This document shows, piece after piece, positions 16,934-25,094 of a stretch of 61,591 nt of DNA (position 1 is the first letter of the stretch; each line of letters begins with the position of its first letter). This DNA comes from CAYNQN01 sp964530525. GTDB taxonomy: Bacteria; Actinomycetota; Acidimicrobiia; Acidimicrobiales; Acidimicrobilacustridaceae. Location: assembly GCA_964530525.1 (NCBI GenBank), contig CAZHBH010000004.1:1-61591 (forward strand). Direction: 5' to 3'. The position numbers and the translations under genes were made by a program. Below the pieces are notes generated by a model. It saw only the letters and a program-made list of their open reading frames with translations. It searched no databases and was not told where the DNA came from.

Positions 16934-16951
16934 TCCGGGTCGTTCTACCAT
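16934..16951 (+). promoter_or_regulatory. Promoter with a degenerate KstR half-site
   Basis: The 14-mer at 16934-16947 keeps the right half GTTCTA and the outer T, but GGG replaces AAC on the left. A -10 TACCAT (16946-16951) starts on the last two bases, the same geometry as at the complete boxes. GGAGGA follows at 16965 and the TTG start at 16978. Confidence 0.35.
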
Positions 16952-16977
16952 CGGGCGCTCCTCGGGAGGACGAGCTC

Positions 16978-18213
16978 TTGGACTTCGACGACACCCCAGC
17001 CCAGGCTGAGTTCCGCAGGGAGGCCCGTGCCTTCCTCGAAGCACACGCCCAGCCGAAGACCGGCACCGACGCCGACTGGTCGAGAGGCGCGATGGCTACC
17101 GACCCAGATGAGGTCGACGCCTACGTCGAGCGCTGCCGGGATTGGCAGCGCACCCTCTTCGACAACGGGTGGGCCGGGATCACCTGGCCCAAGGAGTACG
17201 GAGGAAGGGGGGGCTCGCCGGCGGAGTCGATCATCTTCAACCAGGAGGCGGCTGCCTTCGACGTGACCACCGGGTTCATCGGCGCCGCCCAGCAGCTCGT
17301 CGGACCTCCCCTGATGCGTTTCGGCACCGACGAGCAGAAGCAGCGCTTCCTTCCGCCGTTGCTCCGTGGTGACGAGATCTGGTGCCAGCTGTTCAGCGAG
17401 CCCGGCGCGGGCTCCGACCTGGCCGCGCTGGCCACAAGGGCTGTCCGCGACGAGAGGCCCGACGGCGATTGGATCGTGGAGGGTCAGAAGGTCTGGACGT
17501 CAGGCGCGCAGCACGCGCAGTGGGGGATCCTCCTCGCCCGCACAGATCCCGACGCCCCGAAGCACAAGGGCATCACCTTCCTCCTCGTCGACATGGGCTC
17601 GACCGGGATCGAGATCCGACCTCTCGTCCAGGCCACCGGGCTCTCCCACTTCAACGAGGTGTTCCTCACCGGCGTGAGGGTGCCCGCAGGGCAGGTGGTG
17701 GGCGAGGTGGGTGGTGGATGGACCGTCGCCCGCACGACGCTCGCGAGCGAAGCGGGGATGATCGGCGGTTCGGGTCAGACCAGCAACTTCCAGGCGGTCC
17801 TGGCCCTCGCCCGCGAGTGCGGGAGGACGACCGATCCGCTGGTTCGCCAACGGCTGGCCGACGTCTACGCGCGCGAGCGCATCTTGAAGTTCCACCAGAT
17901 GCGGATGCAGACGGCGATCATGCACCGCCGGGGCAACCCTCCCGATCCCTCGGTGCTCAAGAACTTCTTCACGGCTTCACTGGCTCGGAGGGTGGACCTG
18001 GCCGTTGAGCTCCTCGGCGCCGGGGGGATGCTCGCCGCCGGTGATGCATTCCAGGACGGGTTCTGGCAGAAGCAGTGCATGGGCCAGTTCGCCTCTCGGA
18101 TCGGGGGCGGTACCACTGAGGTGCACCGCAACATGATCGGGGAGCGGGCCCTCGGACTCCCCCGAGAGCCCAGCACCGACAAGGACCTCCCCTGGAGGGA
18201 TCTTCCCCGCTGA
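16978..18213 (+). CDS. Acyl-CoA dehydrogenase (FadE-like)
   Basis: 411 aa, beginning MDFDDTPAQAEFRREARAFLEAHA, closely related to the gene at 10463. It has WAGITWPKEYGGRGG, LFSEPGAGSDLAAL, VEGQKVWTSGAQHAQWG and the terminal GGTTEVHRNMIGERALGLPRE. The C-terminal Glu is missing (RIGGGTTE), so the base is probably the Glu in LASEAGMIGG. The start is the TTG at 16978 because GGAGGA lies 7 nt upstream; longer in-frame readings run through low-complexity sequence. Expected role: dehydrogenation of sterol or fatty acyl-CoA. Confidence 0.85.
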   Translation: MDFDDTPAQAEFRREARAFLEAHAQPKTGTDADWSRGAMATDPDEVDAYVERCRDWQRTLFDNGWAGITWPKEYGGRGGSPAESIIFNQEAAAFDVTTGFIGAAQQLVGPPLMRFGTDEQKQRFLPPLLRGDEIWCQLFSEPGAGSDLAALATRAVRDERPDGDWIVEGQKVWTSGAQHAQWGILLARTDPDAPKHKGITFLLVDMGSTGIEIRPLVQATGLSHFNEVFLTGVRVPAGQVVGEVGGGWTVARTTLASEAGMIGGSGQTSNFQAVLALARECGRTTDPLVRQRLADVYARERILKFHQMRMQTAIMHRRGNPPDPSVLKNFFTASLARRVDLAVELLGAGGMLAAGDAFQDGFWQKQCMGQFASRIGGGTTEVHRNMIGERALGLPREPSTDKDLPWRDLPR

Positions 18214-18299
18214 GCGGCGGGGCGCCACGCTCTGGCGCTCGGATGGGGCGATGCAGGGCACCGACCCCGGCGGACGCGAGGGCGAGGCACAATGGTCTG

Positions 18300-18707
18300 G
18301 TGCGAGCGAAGAGGTACCGCCTGAGGATGTCGGTGCTCCGGCGCGGCCTCACGGTGGCGCTGCTGGTGCTGGTGGCCCTCTTCTTCGTGCCGGGTGCCGT
18401 CAGCGCGGAGCTCCCGTGGTGGTGGAGGGCGATGAGCGGTGCGGGCTTCGTGCTCTCGCTGCTGGGGATCCGCACGCTCCTCGGGGCGGTGCTGGTGGTG
18501 CGCCACGACAGCCTGCGCATCTACCGGTTCTGGCCCCTGCGGCGGGACATCCCCTGGTACCGGATCCTCACCATCGACGTGATCCCAGGGTTCTGGCACC
18601 TGGAGGTGGAGCTGAACTCGGGCGAGCGGATGGCGTTGCCACCGGTCCGTGATATCGAGGACCTCTACGAGAGCATGGAGCGCTACCGCCAGGCCCTCGA
18701 CGCCTGA
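18300..18707 (+). CDS. Small membrane protein with bPH6 (CFP-6-like) domain
   Basis: 135 aa. Two hydrophobic segments (VALLVLVALFFVPGAVSA and MSGAGFVLSLLGIRTLL) are followed by a compact domain, VVRHDSLRIYRFWPLRRDIPW then RILTIDVI, and a helix (DIEDLYESMERYRQAL). This matches the bacterial PH-like domain of mycobacterial CFP-6-type proteins. GTG at 18300 has CACAAT ending 6 nt upstream, so the message may be leaderless; an ATG at 18327 is the alternative. Function unknown. Confidence 0.65.
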   Translation: MRAKRYRLRMSVLRRGLTVALLVLVALFFVPGAVSAELPWWWRAMSGAGFVLSLLGIRTLLGAVLVVRHDSLRIYRFWPLRRDIPWYRILTIDVIPGFWHLEVELNSGERMALPPVRDIEDLYESMERYRQALDA

Positions 18708-18808
18708 GAGGCCCTCGACAGCCCGGACCGGAGGAAGCGCTTCATCGATCTGATGGCGAGTGCACGCCGGTTCCGAAAGGAGTCAGGTCGGCGGCGGCGA
18801 ATCAGCGG

Positions 18809-20401
18809 TCAGTCGACGGGGGGCTTGGCGTCGGCCATCTCGCGCAGCTCGTTCTTGGCCACCTTCTCCAGCGTGGCCGTGGGGAACTCGTCGACGAAGT
18901 AGACGGCGCGGGGCACCTTGAAGTTCGAGAGGTTGTCCTTGCAGGTCTGGATGATGGTGGCTGCGAGCTCTTCCTCGTCCGCGTTGGGGTCGGCCTTCAC
19001 CACGAAGGCCACCGGCACCATGTCGAGCATCTCGTGGCTCTTGGCCACCACAGCCACGTCGGCGATGCCGCCGGCCAGACGGCAGGTGTCCTCCACCTCG
19101 CGCGCCGAGACGTTCTCACCACCCACCTTCAGAGCGTCCTTGTCGCGGTCGCAGTAGACGAAGTTGCCGCCCTCGGTGACCTTCACCATGTCCCCGGTGC
19201 GGAACCAGCCGTCCTCCGTGAACGCCTCGTTGGCCTCGTCGTTGTCGTAGTACTCCAGGAACACCTGGATGCCCCTGGTCCCACGCACCCACAGCTCTCC
19301 GATCTCGTCGAGGCTGCAGATCTTGCCCTCCTCGTTCACGACGATGGCCTCGTAGCCAGGCGTGATCTTGCCCATCGACATGCGTGGGTAGTTCTCGAAG
19401 GGGTTCGTGTGGATCATGTGCGTGACCAGCTCGGTCATGCCGTAGGCCGAGACGACGCGCATCTTCAACCACTCGTCGAGCTCGGGCATGACGAGCCCGA
19501 ACACACCCACCTTCACCGTGTGGTCCTCGGGGATGGGCTGCGGGGCGATGGCCTTGAACACGAACGGGATGAGCGAGATGTGCGTCACCCCGTAGGTGCC
19601 GATCACCTCCCAGAACCGGCTCGCCGAGAACTTCGGCTGCAGCACGACGGTCCCGCCCACGCCCAGGATGCTCCAGATGGCCCAGCTCTGGGTGTTCACG
19701 TGGAAGAAGGGCAGGTAGGCCAGGTAGACGCTGTCGGCGTCGAGGTCGATGTTGTCGGGCGCCGAGCGTGCTGCCCAAAGGGCGTTGCCGTGCGAGTGCA
19801 CCACGGCCTTGGGGCGGGAGGTGGTGCCCGATGTGAACAGGATGCCGGCGGGGAGGAGCGGGTCCGGCGAACGATCCGGCACAGCCGAGGGGTCTCCGTA
19901 GAGCGTGCCGAAGCCGTCGAATCCGTGGTCGGCTTGCTCGGCGGTTGCGGCCTCTCCGGAGTTGTCCTCCGTCACGACGATCCAGCCCACGTCGGTCGCC
20001 GCCTTCGAGACCAGCTCGGCGTGCTGCGGCTGCGTGATGGCACCCACGGCGCCGGTGTGGCTGGCGAAGTAGTTGACCTCGTTAGCGACGCTGCGCGTGT
20101 TGGTGGTGACAGCCACCGCACCAAGGCGGGCACACGCGTACCAGGCGAGCACGGCCTCGGGGCAGTTGTCAGCGTGGATGAGCACCTTGTCGCCCACGGC
20201 GACGCCCCGCCCGTGCAGGCCGGCGGCCACCTTCTCCACGTCGTCGACGAACTGGCGATAGGTCCAGGTGCGAGGCCCGCCCTCCTTGGGCTCCCAGACG
20301 AGGAACGGCTTGTCGGGCTGGTGCTCGGCCCAGTGGTTCAGCAGCCAGGGGATGTCCTGGCCGATCATCTGGAACGCCGTCGCTTCTGCCGGGTTGATCA
20401 C
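18809..20401 (-). CDS. Acyl-CoA synthetase (FadD-like, KstR-box controlled)
   Basis: 530 aa ligase. AGILFTSGTTSRPKAVVHSH is the P-loop-like AMP motif; YGMTELVTHMIHTNPFENYPRMS, GWFRTGDMV, DRDKDALKVGGENVSAREVE and LEKVAKNEL follow. It is distinct from the FadD3-like ligase and could activate a sterol side chain carboxylate (as FadD17 or FadD19 do) or another acid. The ATG at 20401 is about 90 nt from a TACTCT -10 that begins on the last bases of the KstR-type box at 20499-20512 (minus-strand reading). It shares that box with the alcohol dehydrogenase. Confidence 0.8.
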   Translation of the reverse strand: MINPAEATAFQMIGQDIPWLLNHWAEHQPDKPFLVWEPKEGGPRTWTYRQFVDDVEKVAAGLHGRGVAVGDKVLIHADNCPEAVLAWYACARLGAVAVTTNTRSVANEVNYFASHTGAVGAITQPQHAELVSKAATDVGWIVVTEDNSGEAATAEQADHGFDGFGTLYGDPSAVPDRSPDPLLPAGILFTSGTTSRPKAVVHSHGNALWAARSAPDNIDLDADSVYLAYLPFFHVNTQSWAIWSILGVGGTVVLQPKFSASRFWEVIGTYGVTHISLIPFVFKAIAPQPIPEDHTVKVGVFGLVMPELDEWLKMRVVSAYGMTELVTHMIHTNPFENYPRMSMGKITPGYEAIVVNEEGKICSLDEIGELWVRGTRGIQVFLEYYDNDEANEAFTEDGWFRTGDMVKVTEGGNFVYCDRDKDALKVGGENVSAREVEDTCRLAGGIADVAVVAKSHEMLDMVPVAFVVKADPNADEEELAATIIQTCKDNLSNFKVPRAVYFVDEFPTATLEKVAKNELREMADAKPPVD

Positions 20402-20498
20402 TGCGGTGCCCTTCCGAGTCGCTGATGCTTCGAGCGGTGGTCCCCCCGCCGCTTTCTTGCCCCTGGCTCCGGAGGTGCACGGGGCCTGGGGATCAGAG

Positions 20499-20512
20499 TA
20501 GAACGTGTTGTA
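20499..20512. promoter_or_regulatory. KstR-type operator box in a divergent promoter
   Basis: TAGAACGTGTTGTA fits TnnAACnnGTTnnA. On the minus strand its end leads into TACTCT, toward the CoA ligase. On the plus strand it leads into TAGAAC, toward the alcohol dehydrogenase. It lies 97 bp from one start and 53 bp from the other. Confidence 0.8.
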
Positions 20513-20565
20513 GAACGCCGCCAGGTTCGGGGAGCGGCGCGGATCACGCCTTCCTAGGGGGAAAG

Positions 20566-21651
20566 ATGCGAGCAGCCATCCTGCGCAACACCGGCGACGA
20601 GACGCTCGAGGTGGTCGACGACGTCGACGCCTTGCCGCTCGGGCCGACCGACGTGCGGGTCCAGATCAAGGCCACCGGTGTGTGCCACTCCGACCTCCAC
20701 GGGATGAAGGGCGACCTTCCCCAGGGAGCCCCGTTCGTCCCCGGGCACGAGGGCGCGGGGATCATCACCGAGGTGGGCGAGGCGGTCACCAAGCTCGCCG
20801 TGGGCGACCACATAGTGGTGGCCTGGTCGCCTCCGTGCGGGCAGTGCTACGCCTGCGTCGAGCAGCGCCAGCCCCAGCTCTGCGTGATGATCCAGTTCGT
20901 CGTGGCCGGCATGCCCCGCTTCAAGCAGGGCGACACCGAGCTGTTCGGCATGGCCGGCACCGGAACCTTCGCCGAGGAGATGGTGCTGCCCCAGGAGGCG
21001 GCCGTGAAGATCGACGACGACGTCCCCTTCGACGTCGCCTCCCTCGTGGGCTGTGGTGTCGCCACCGGCGTGGGCGCAGCCATCAACACCGCCAAGGTCG
21101 AGCCGGGCTCCACGTGCGTGGTCATCGGTTGCGGTGGCGTGGGCATCTCGATCATCCAGGGCTGCCGCATCGCCGGAGCCGCCACCATCGTCGCCGTCGA
21201 CCTCAACGCCGACAAGCAGGAGATGGCCAAGCAGTTCGGCGCCACCCACGCCTGCGGTCCCGACGAGCTGGCAGACCTCAAGGCTTCGCTCACCGGAGAG
21301 GCCGGCGGGTTCGACTACGGCTTCGAGGCCATCGGCCTCCCGCAGACGGTGCGCAGCGCCTACGACGCCACGCGTCGTGGCGGGACGGTGGTGGTCGTCG
21401 GCGTAGGAGGCTTCGACAAGATCGTCGAGTTCAACATGTTCGAGCTGTTCTTCGACGAGAAGACGGTCAAGGGCAGCTACTACGGCAGCTCCGACGTGCG
21501 CCGTGACTTCAACCGCCTCCTGCGCCTCTGGAAGGCCGGCAAGCTCGACCTCGAGGGCATGATCACCCAGCGGGTGGGCCTCGACGACGTGAACGAGGCC
21601 ATCCAGCAGATGATCCGCGGCGAGGTCATCCGCACCGTCATCGAGCTCTGA
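20566..21651 (+). CDS. Zinc-dependent alcohol dehydrogenase
   Basis: 361 aa medium-chain dehydrogenase. Catalytic zinc ligands are in GVCHSD, GHEGAG and VGCGVATGVG; the structural zinc site has four Cys in CGQCYACVEQRQPQLC. NAD binding is through VVIGCGGVGISIIQG followed by VDLN. AGGGGGAAAG precedes the ATG. The KstR-type box upstream suggests it oxidises an alcohol formed in sterol side-chain breakdown. That role is inference. Confidence 0.85.
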   Translation: MRAAILRNTGDETLEVVDDVDALPLGPTDVRVQIKATGVCHSDLHGMKGDLPQGAPFVPGHEGAGIITEVGEAVTKLAVGDHIVVAWSPPCGQCYACVEQRQPQLCVMIQFVVAGMPRFKQGDTELFGMAGTGTFAEEMVLPQEAAVKIDDDVPFDVASLVGCGVATGVGAAINTAKVEPGSTCVVIGCGGVGISIIQGCRIAGAATIVAVDLNADKQEMAKQFGATHACGPDELADLKASLTGEAGGFDYGFEAIGLPQTVRSAYDATRRGGTVVVVGVGGFDKIVEFNMFELFFDEKTVKGSYYGSSDVRRDFNRLLRLWKAGKLDLEGMITQRVGLDDVNEAIQQMIRGEVIRTVIEL

Positions 21652-21689
21652 TCTGCCGAGGGAGCGCCCTTCCTAGCTGGCGGGTGGAA

Positions 21690-21703
21690 TAGAACCTGTT
21701 CTA
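21690..21703 (+). promoter_or_regulatory. KstR-type operator box, perfect arms
   Basis: TAGAACCTGTTCTA has fully palindromic arms (TAGAAC/GTTCTA). TATGTT (21702-21707) begins on its last two bases and is a plausible -10, giving a 5' leader of about 53 nt before the DUF35 gene. The same 14-mer recurs at 34859. Confidence 0.85.
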
Positions 21704-21766
21704 TGTTCGGAACGGTTCAACGAAGCCGGTGATCCCGGCGGGACGCGACCAGACGGGAGGGGCCTG

Positions 21767-22246
21767 ATGGCCAAGGGCGATGTCGAGGTGATGACAGCGC
21801 CGCTGGTGGTGGAGTACCCGTTCAGCCGGACCACAGGTCCGGTCATCGGGGCTTTCTTCACCGCACTGCGGGAGGGCTTCATCGTGGGTGTGCGGGGTGC
21901 TGACGGGCGGGTGCTCGTTCCGCCCTTCGAGTACGACCCGATCACCTCCGAGGACCTCACCGAGATCGTCGAGGTGGGAGACGAGGGCGAGGTGCTCACC
22001 TGGTCCTGGATCGCCGAGCCCATGGCCGACCAGCCCCTCGACCGGCCCTTCGCCTGGGCGCTCGTCCGGCTCGACGGCGCCGACACGGGGATGCTCCACG
22101 CGGTTGACGCGGGCGACATCTCCGCCATGAGCACCGGCATGCGCGTGAGGGCTCGGTGGAGCGCCGAGCGCGTCGGCCACATCTCCGACATCGAGTGCTT
22201 CGATCCCGTCGACGAGGCGGCAGAGCCGGCAGGAGGAGCAGCCTGA
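21767..22246 (+). CDS. DUF35 OB-fold protein without zinc ribbon
   Basis: 159 aa. The order fits DUF35: N-terminal helix (GPVIGAFFTALREGFIVGV), a linker where the rubredoxin-like ribbon should be (RGADGRVLVPP, no cysteines), then an OB fold (GEVLTWSWI..., WALVRLDGADTGMLHAVDAGD). DUF35 proteins act as partners of thiolase-fold enzymes such as Ltp2 in sterol side-chain cleavage, and as acyl-CoA binding modules. It is first in a run of four genes, each overlapping or within one base of the next, behind a perfect KstR-type box. GGGAGGGG precedes the ATG. Confidence 0.75.
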   Translation: MAKGDVEVMTAPLVVEYPFSRTTGPVIGAFFTALREGFIVGVRGADGRVLVPPFEYDPITSEDLTEIVEVGDEGEVLTWSWIAEPMADQPLDRPFAWALVRLDGADTGMLHAVDAGDISAMSTGMRVRARWSAERVGHISDIECFDPVDEAAEPAGGAA

Positions 22247-22761
22247 TGTCAGAGCTGACCCTTCCCCAGCGACTGGCCGACGTCGAGCCGGTGCGCTCGA
22301 TCAGCACTCCGGCGCGCCTCGACTACACGTACACGGCGGGCCAGGCGGCGAGCAGGTTCCTGAGCAACGTCACCCACAAGCGCCTCATGGGCCAGCGCTG
22401 CCCCATCTGCAAGAAGGTCTACGTCCCGCCCCGAGGGTCGTGCCCCACGGACGGCGTGGCACTGGAAGAGGAGGTGGAGCTGGGCCACAGCGGCACCATC
22501 ACCACCTTCTGCGTCGTGAACGTGCAGTTCTACGGCCAGGTGATGGAGCTGCCCTACGTGAGCGCCCTCATCCTGCTCGATGGCTCGGACCTTCCGATCA
22601 TGCACCTCATCCAGGAGGTCCCGGCCGACCAGGTCCACATGGGCATGCGGGTGGAGGCCGTCTGGGAGGACGAGGTCGGCCCGACGCTGGAGAGCATCAA
22701 GTACTTCCGGCCCAACGGCGAGCCGGACGCCGAATGGGACACCTACAAGGACAACGTGTGA
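22246..22761 (+). CDS. DUF35 zinc-ribbon/OB-fold protein
   Basis: 171 aa. It contains the DUF35 zinc ribbon (GQRCPICKKVYVPPRGSCPTDG) followed by the OB fold (GTITTFCVVNVQFYGQ, YVSALILLDGSDLPIMHLIQEV). The fourth ribbon ligand, usually Cys, is Asp here (CPTD). In M. tuberculosis the similar Rv3521 precedes the thiolase-like pair Rv3522-Rv3523, and the same order is seen here. It overlaps its neighbours by one base on both sides. Probably the acyl-CoA-binding partner of one of the following thiolase-fold proteins. Confidence 0.8.
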   Translation: MSELTLPQRLADVEPVRSISTPARLDYTYTAGQAASRFLSNVTHKRLMGQRCPICKKVYVPPRGSCPTDGVALEEEVELGHSGTITTFCVVNVQFYGQVMELPYVSALILLDGSDLPIMHLIQEVPADQVHMGMRVEAVWEDEVGPTLESIKYFRPNGEPDAEWDTYKDNV

Positions 22762-23837
22762 TGACGGGGGCAACCAACGGAATGCGCGACGTAGCCATAA
22801 TCTCGTTCGCCCAGACTTCTCACGAGCGCAGCCGCGTCGATCGGAACGAGGTCGAGCTGCTCATGCCCGTCCTGACCGAGGTCATGGAGGGCGCCGGCAT
22901 CCAGAAGGACCGGGTCGACTTCGTCTGCTCCGGGAGCTCCGACTACCTGGCCGGCACACCCTTCTCGTTCGTGATGACGCTCGACAGCTTCGGCCCCTGG
23001 CCGCCCATCTCCGAGTCGCACGTCGACATGGACGGCGCCTGGGCGCTCTACGAGGCCTGGGTGAAGATGCAGATGGGCAAGGTCGACGTGGCGGTCGTGT
23101 ACGCCTACGGCAAGTCCTCACCGGGAGACCTCCGACGGGTCATGACACGTCAGCTCGAGCCCTACTACACGGGCCCGCTCTGGGCGGACCCGGTGAGCCT
23201 GGCCGGCCTGCAGGCGAGGGCGTGCCTGGATGCGGGGAACTTCACCGAAGCCGACATGGCCGAGGTGGTCGCGTCCAGCCGCCGCCATGCCAAGGCGAAC
23301 CCCAAGGCGCAGCTCTCGGGCGACTTCGAGGTTCCCGACCTGCTCAGCGAGGACTACTTCGTCGCACCGCTGCGGCGTCACGACTGCCCCCCCATCAGCG
23401 ACGGCGCCGCCGCTGTGGTGCTGGCAGCCGGCGACGTGGCCAGAGAGCTGTCCGACCGTCCGGCGTGGATTCGGGGGATCGACCACCGCATCGAGCCGCA
23501 CGCGCTCGGGGTGCGCGACCTCACCGACTCGGTCTCGACCCGCCAGGCGGCGGAGAGGGCGGGCGCCCTGGCGGGATCGTTCGACACCGCCGAGCTGCAC
23601 GCTCCGTTCAGCCACCAGGAGCTGATCCTGCAGGAGGCCCTGGGCCTCACCGACGACGTGGTGCTCAACCCGTCGGGTGGTGCGCTGGCAGGGAACGTGA
23701 TCATGGCCGAGGGCCTCATCCGGTTGGGCGAGGCAGCCAGCCGCATCAGTCGAGGGGAGTCCGACAGGGCGATCGCCCACGCGACGTCGGGACCCTGCCT
23801 GCAGCAGAACATGGTCGCCGTCCTGGAGGGAGAGTGA
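22761..23837 (+). CDS. Thiolase-fold protein, Ltp4-like
   Basis: 358 aa SCP2-thiolase-like protein. NPSGGALAGN and the C-terminal GPCLQQNMV are thiolase-fold landmarks. The region that normally bears the nucleophilic Cys (C-x-S-G) reads VDMDGAWAL, with no Cys, and the usual GHPxGxSG His is Asn (GNVIMAEG). It is therefore unlikely to be a classical thiolase; a retro-aldolase role like Ltp2 working with a DUF35 partner, or another C-C bond reaction, fits better. The order DUF35-Ltp4-Ltp3 resembles Rv3521-Rv3523 of the KstR regulon. Confidence 0.75.
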   Translation: MTGATNGMRDVAIISFAQTSHERSRVDRNEVELLMPVLTEVMEGAGIQKDRVDFVCSGSSDYLAGTPFSFVMTLDSFGPWPPISESHVDMDGAWALYEAWVKMQMGKVDVAVVYAYGKSSPGDLRRVMTRQLEPYYTGPLWADPVSLAGLQARACLDAGNFTEADMAEVVASSRRHAKANPKAQLSGDFEVPDLLSEDYFVAPLRRHDCPPISDGAAAVVLAAGDVARELSDRPAWIRGIDHRIEPHALGVRDLTDSVSTRQAAERAGALAGSFDTAELHAPFSHQELILQEALGLTDDVVLNPSGGALAGNVIMAEGLIRLGEAASRISRGESDRAIAHATSGPCLQQNMVAVLEGE

Positions 23838-23838
23838 G

Positions 23839-25008
23839 ATGGGCCAGGAGCGAGTAGCAGTAGTCGGCATCGGCCAGACGAAGCACGAGGCGACGAGGGG
23901 CGACGTGTCGATCGCCGGGCTCGTGCGCGAGGCCGCGAAGCGAGCCCTGGACGACGCCCAGATGACGTGGGCCGACATAGACGCGGTGGTGATCGGCAAG
24001 GCCCCCGACTTCTTCGAGGGCGTGATGATGCCCGAGCTGTACCTGGCCGACGCCCTGGGGGCGACCGGCAAGCCCATGTTCCGAGTGCACACAGCGGGCA
24101 GCGTCGGCGGATCCACCGCCATCGTCGCCTCCGACCTCGTGGCCTCGGGACTGCACCGCAAGGTGCTCACCTTGGCGTTCGAGAAGCAGTCCGAGAGCGA
24201 GGCCATGTGGGCCCTCTCCGTGACCCTGCCCTTCCAGCCGCCGATGCACGCTGGGGCGGGCGGCTACTTCGCGCCTCACATCCGTGCGTACATCCAGCGC
24301 TCCGGTGCTCCTGACCACATCGGGATGCTGGTAGCGCTCAAGGACAGGCTCAACGCCTTGAAGAACCCCTACGCCCACCTCCACGAGGAGGGCATCACGT
24401 TCGATTCCGTGAAGGATTCGATCATGCTGTGGGACCCCATCCGCTACTCGGAGACCTGCCCCAGCTCGGACGGTGCCATGGCGATGGTGCTGACGGACGA
24501 GGCAGGTGGCGACGCGGCTGCCGCCGCGGGGCGCTCACCTGCCTGGGTGCGCGGCACGGCCTTCCGCAGCGAGCCGACGATGTTCGCGGGTCGCGACCAG
24601 GTGAACCCGCGCGGCGGCCAGGAGTGCGCCGCGGACGTCTACCGCCAGGCCGGGATCACCGACCCTCGGCGCGAGGTGGACGTGGCGGAGATCTACGTCC
24701 CGTTCAGCTGGTTCGAGCCCATGTGGCTGGAGAACCTGCACTTCGCCCCTGAGGGGGAGGGCTGGAAGTACGTGGAGGACGGAGTGACGCAGATGGACGG
24801 GGATCTCCCGATCAACTGCTCCGGAGGGGTGCTCTCGACCAACCCCATCGGTGCTTCGGGCATGATCCGCTTCGCCGAGGCCGCCCTTCAGGTGCGAGGC
24901 ATGGCTGGAGAGCACCAGATCGACGGCGCGCGCACAGCGGTGGGACACGCCTACGGCGGAGGCTCTCAGTTCTTCGCCATGTGGGTGGTGGGCAAAGACA
25001 AGCCCTGA
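23839..25008 (+). CDS. Thiolase-fold protein, Ltp3-like
   Basis: 389 aa. It begins RVAVVGIGQTKHEATRGDVSIAGLVREAAKRAL, the usual SCP2-thiolase start. The nucleophile region reads VHTAGSVGGSTAIVAS, where Ala replaces Cys, and the late motif NCSGGVLSTNPIGASGMIRF has Asn for the His of GHPxGxSG. These changes parallel the preceding gene. Its start is one base past the stop of the Ltp4-like gene. Likely the second thiolase-like subunit or enzyme of sterol side-chain cleavage. It ends 86 bp from hisF, tail to tail. Confidence 0.75.
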   Translation: MGQERVAVVGIGQTKHEATRGDVSIAGLVREAAKRALDDAQMTWADIDAVVIGKAPDFFEGVMMPELYLADALGATGKPMFRVHTAGSVGGSTAIVASDLVASGLHRKVLTLAFEKQSESEAMWALSVTLPFQPPMHAGAGGYFAPHIRAYIQRSGAPDHIGMLVALKDRLNALKNPYAHLHEEGITFDSVKDSIMLWDPIRYSETCPSSDGAMAMVLTDEAGGDAAAAAGRSPAWVRGTAFRSEPTMFAGRDQVNPRGGQECAADVYRQAGITDPRREVDVAEIYVPFSWFEPMWLENLHFAPEGEGWKYVEDGVTQMDGDLPINCSGGVLSTNPIGASGMIRFAEAALQVRGMAGEHQIDGARTAVGHAYGGGSQFFAMWVVGKDKP

Positions 25009-25019
25009 GGGGTTCGGGT

Positions 25020-25041
25020 GCCGAGGGCCGGTGGCCTCGGC
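25020..25041. terminator. Hairpin between ltp3-like gene and hisF
   Basis: GCCGAGG (25020-25026) pairs with CCTCGGC (25035-25041) around an 8-nt loop. It lies between converging genes and may end both transcripts. No T-run. Confidence 0.45.
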
Positions 25042-25094
25042 GGGGTGGCCTTACGGGCTCTCGGGTCTGCCGGCAGTGGCGGGGACGCTCGGGA

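Noticed and set aside
19034..20425. 463 aa plus-strand ORF
   Set aside because: It is antisense to the CoA ligase, is His/Val/Arg-rich with no motif, and the ligase frame has all adenylation motifs.
21704..21720. Second KstR box in GTTCGGAACGGTTC
   Set aside because: The half-site spacing does not fit TnnAACnnGTTnnA (AAC-GG-TTC).
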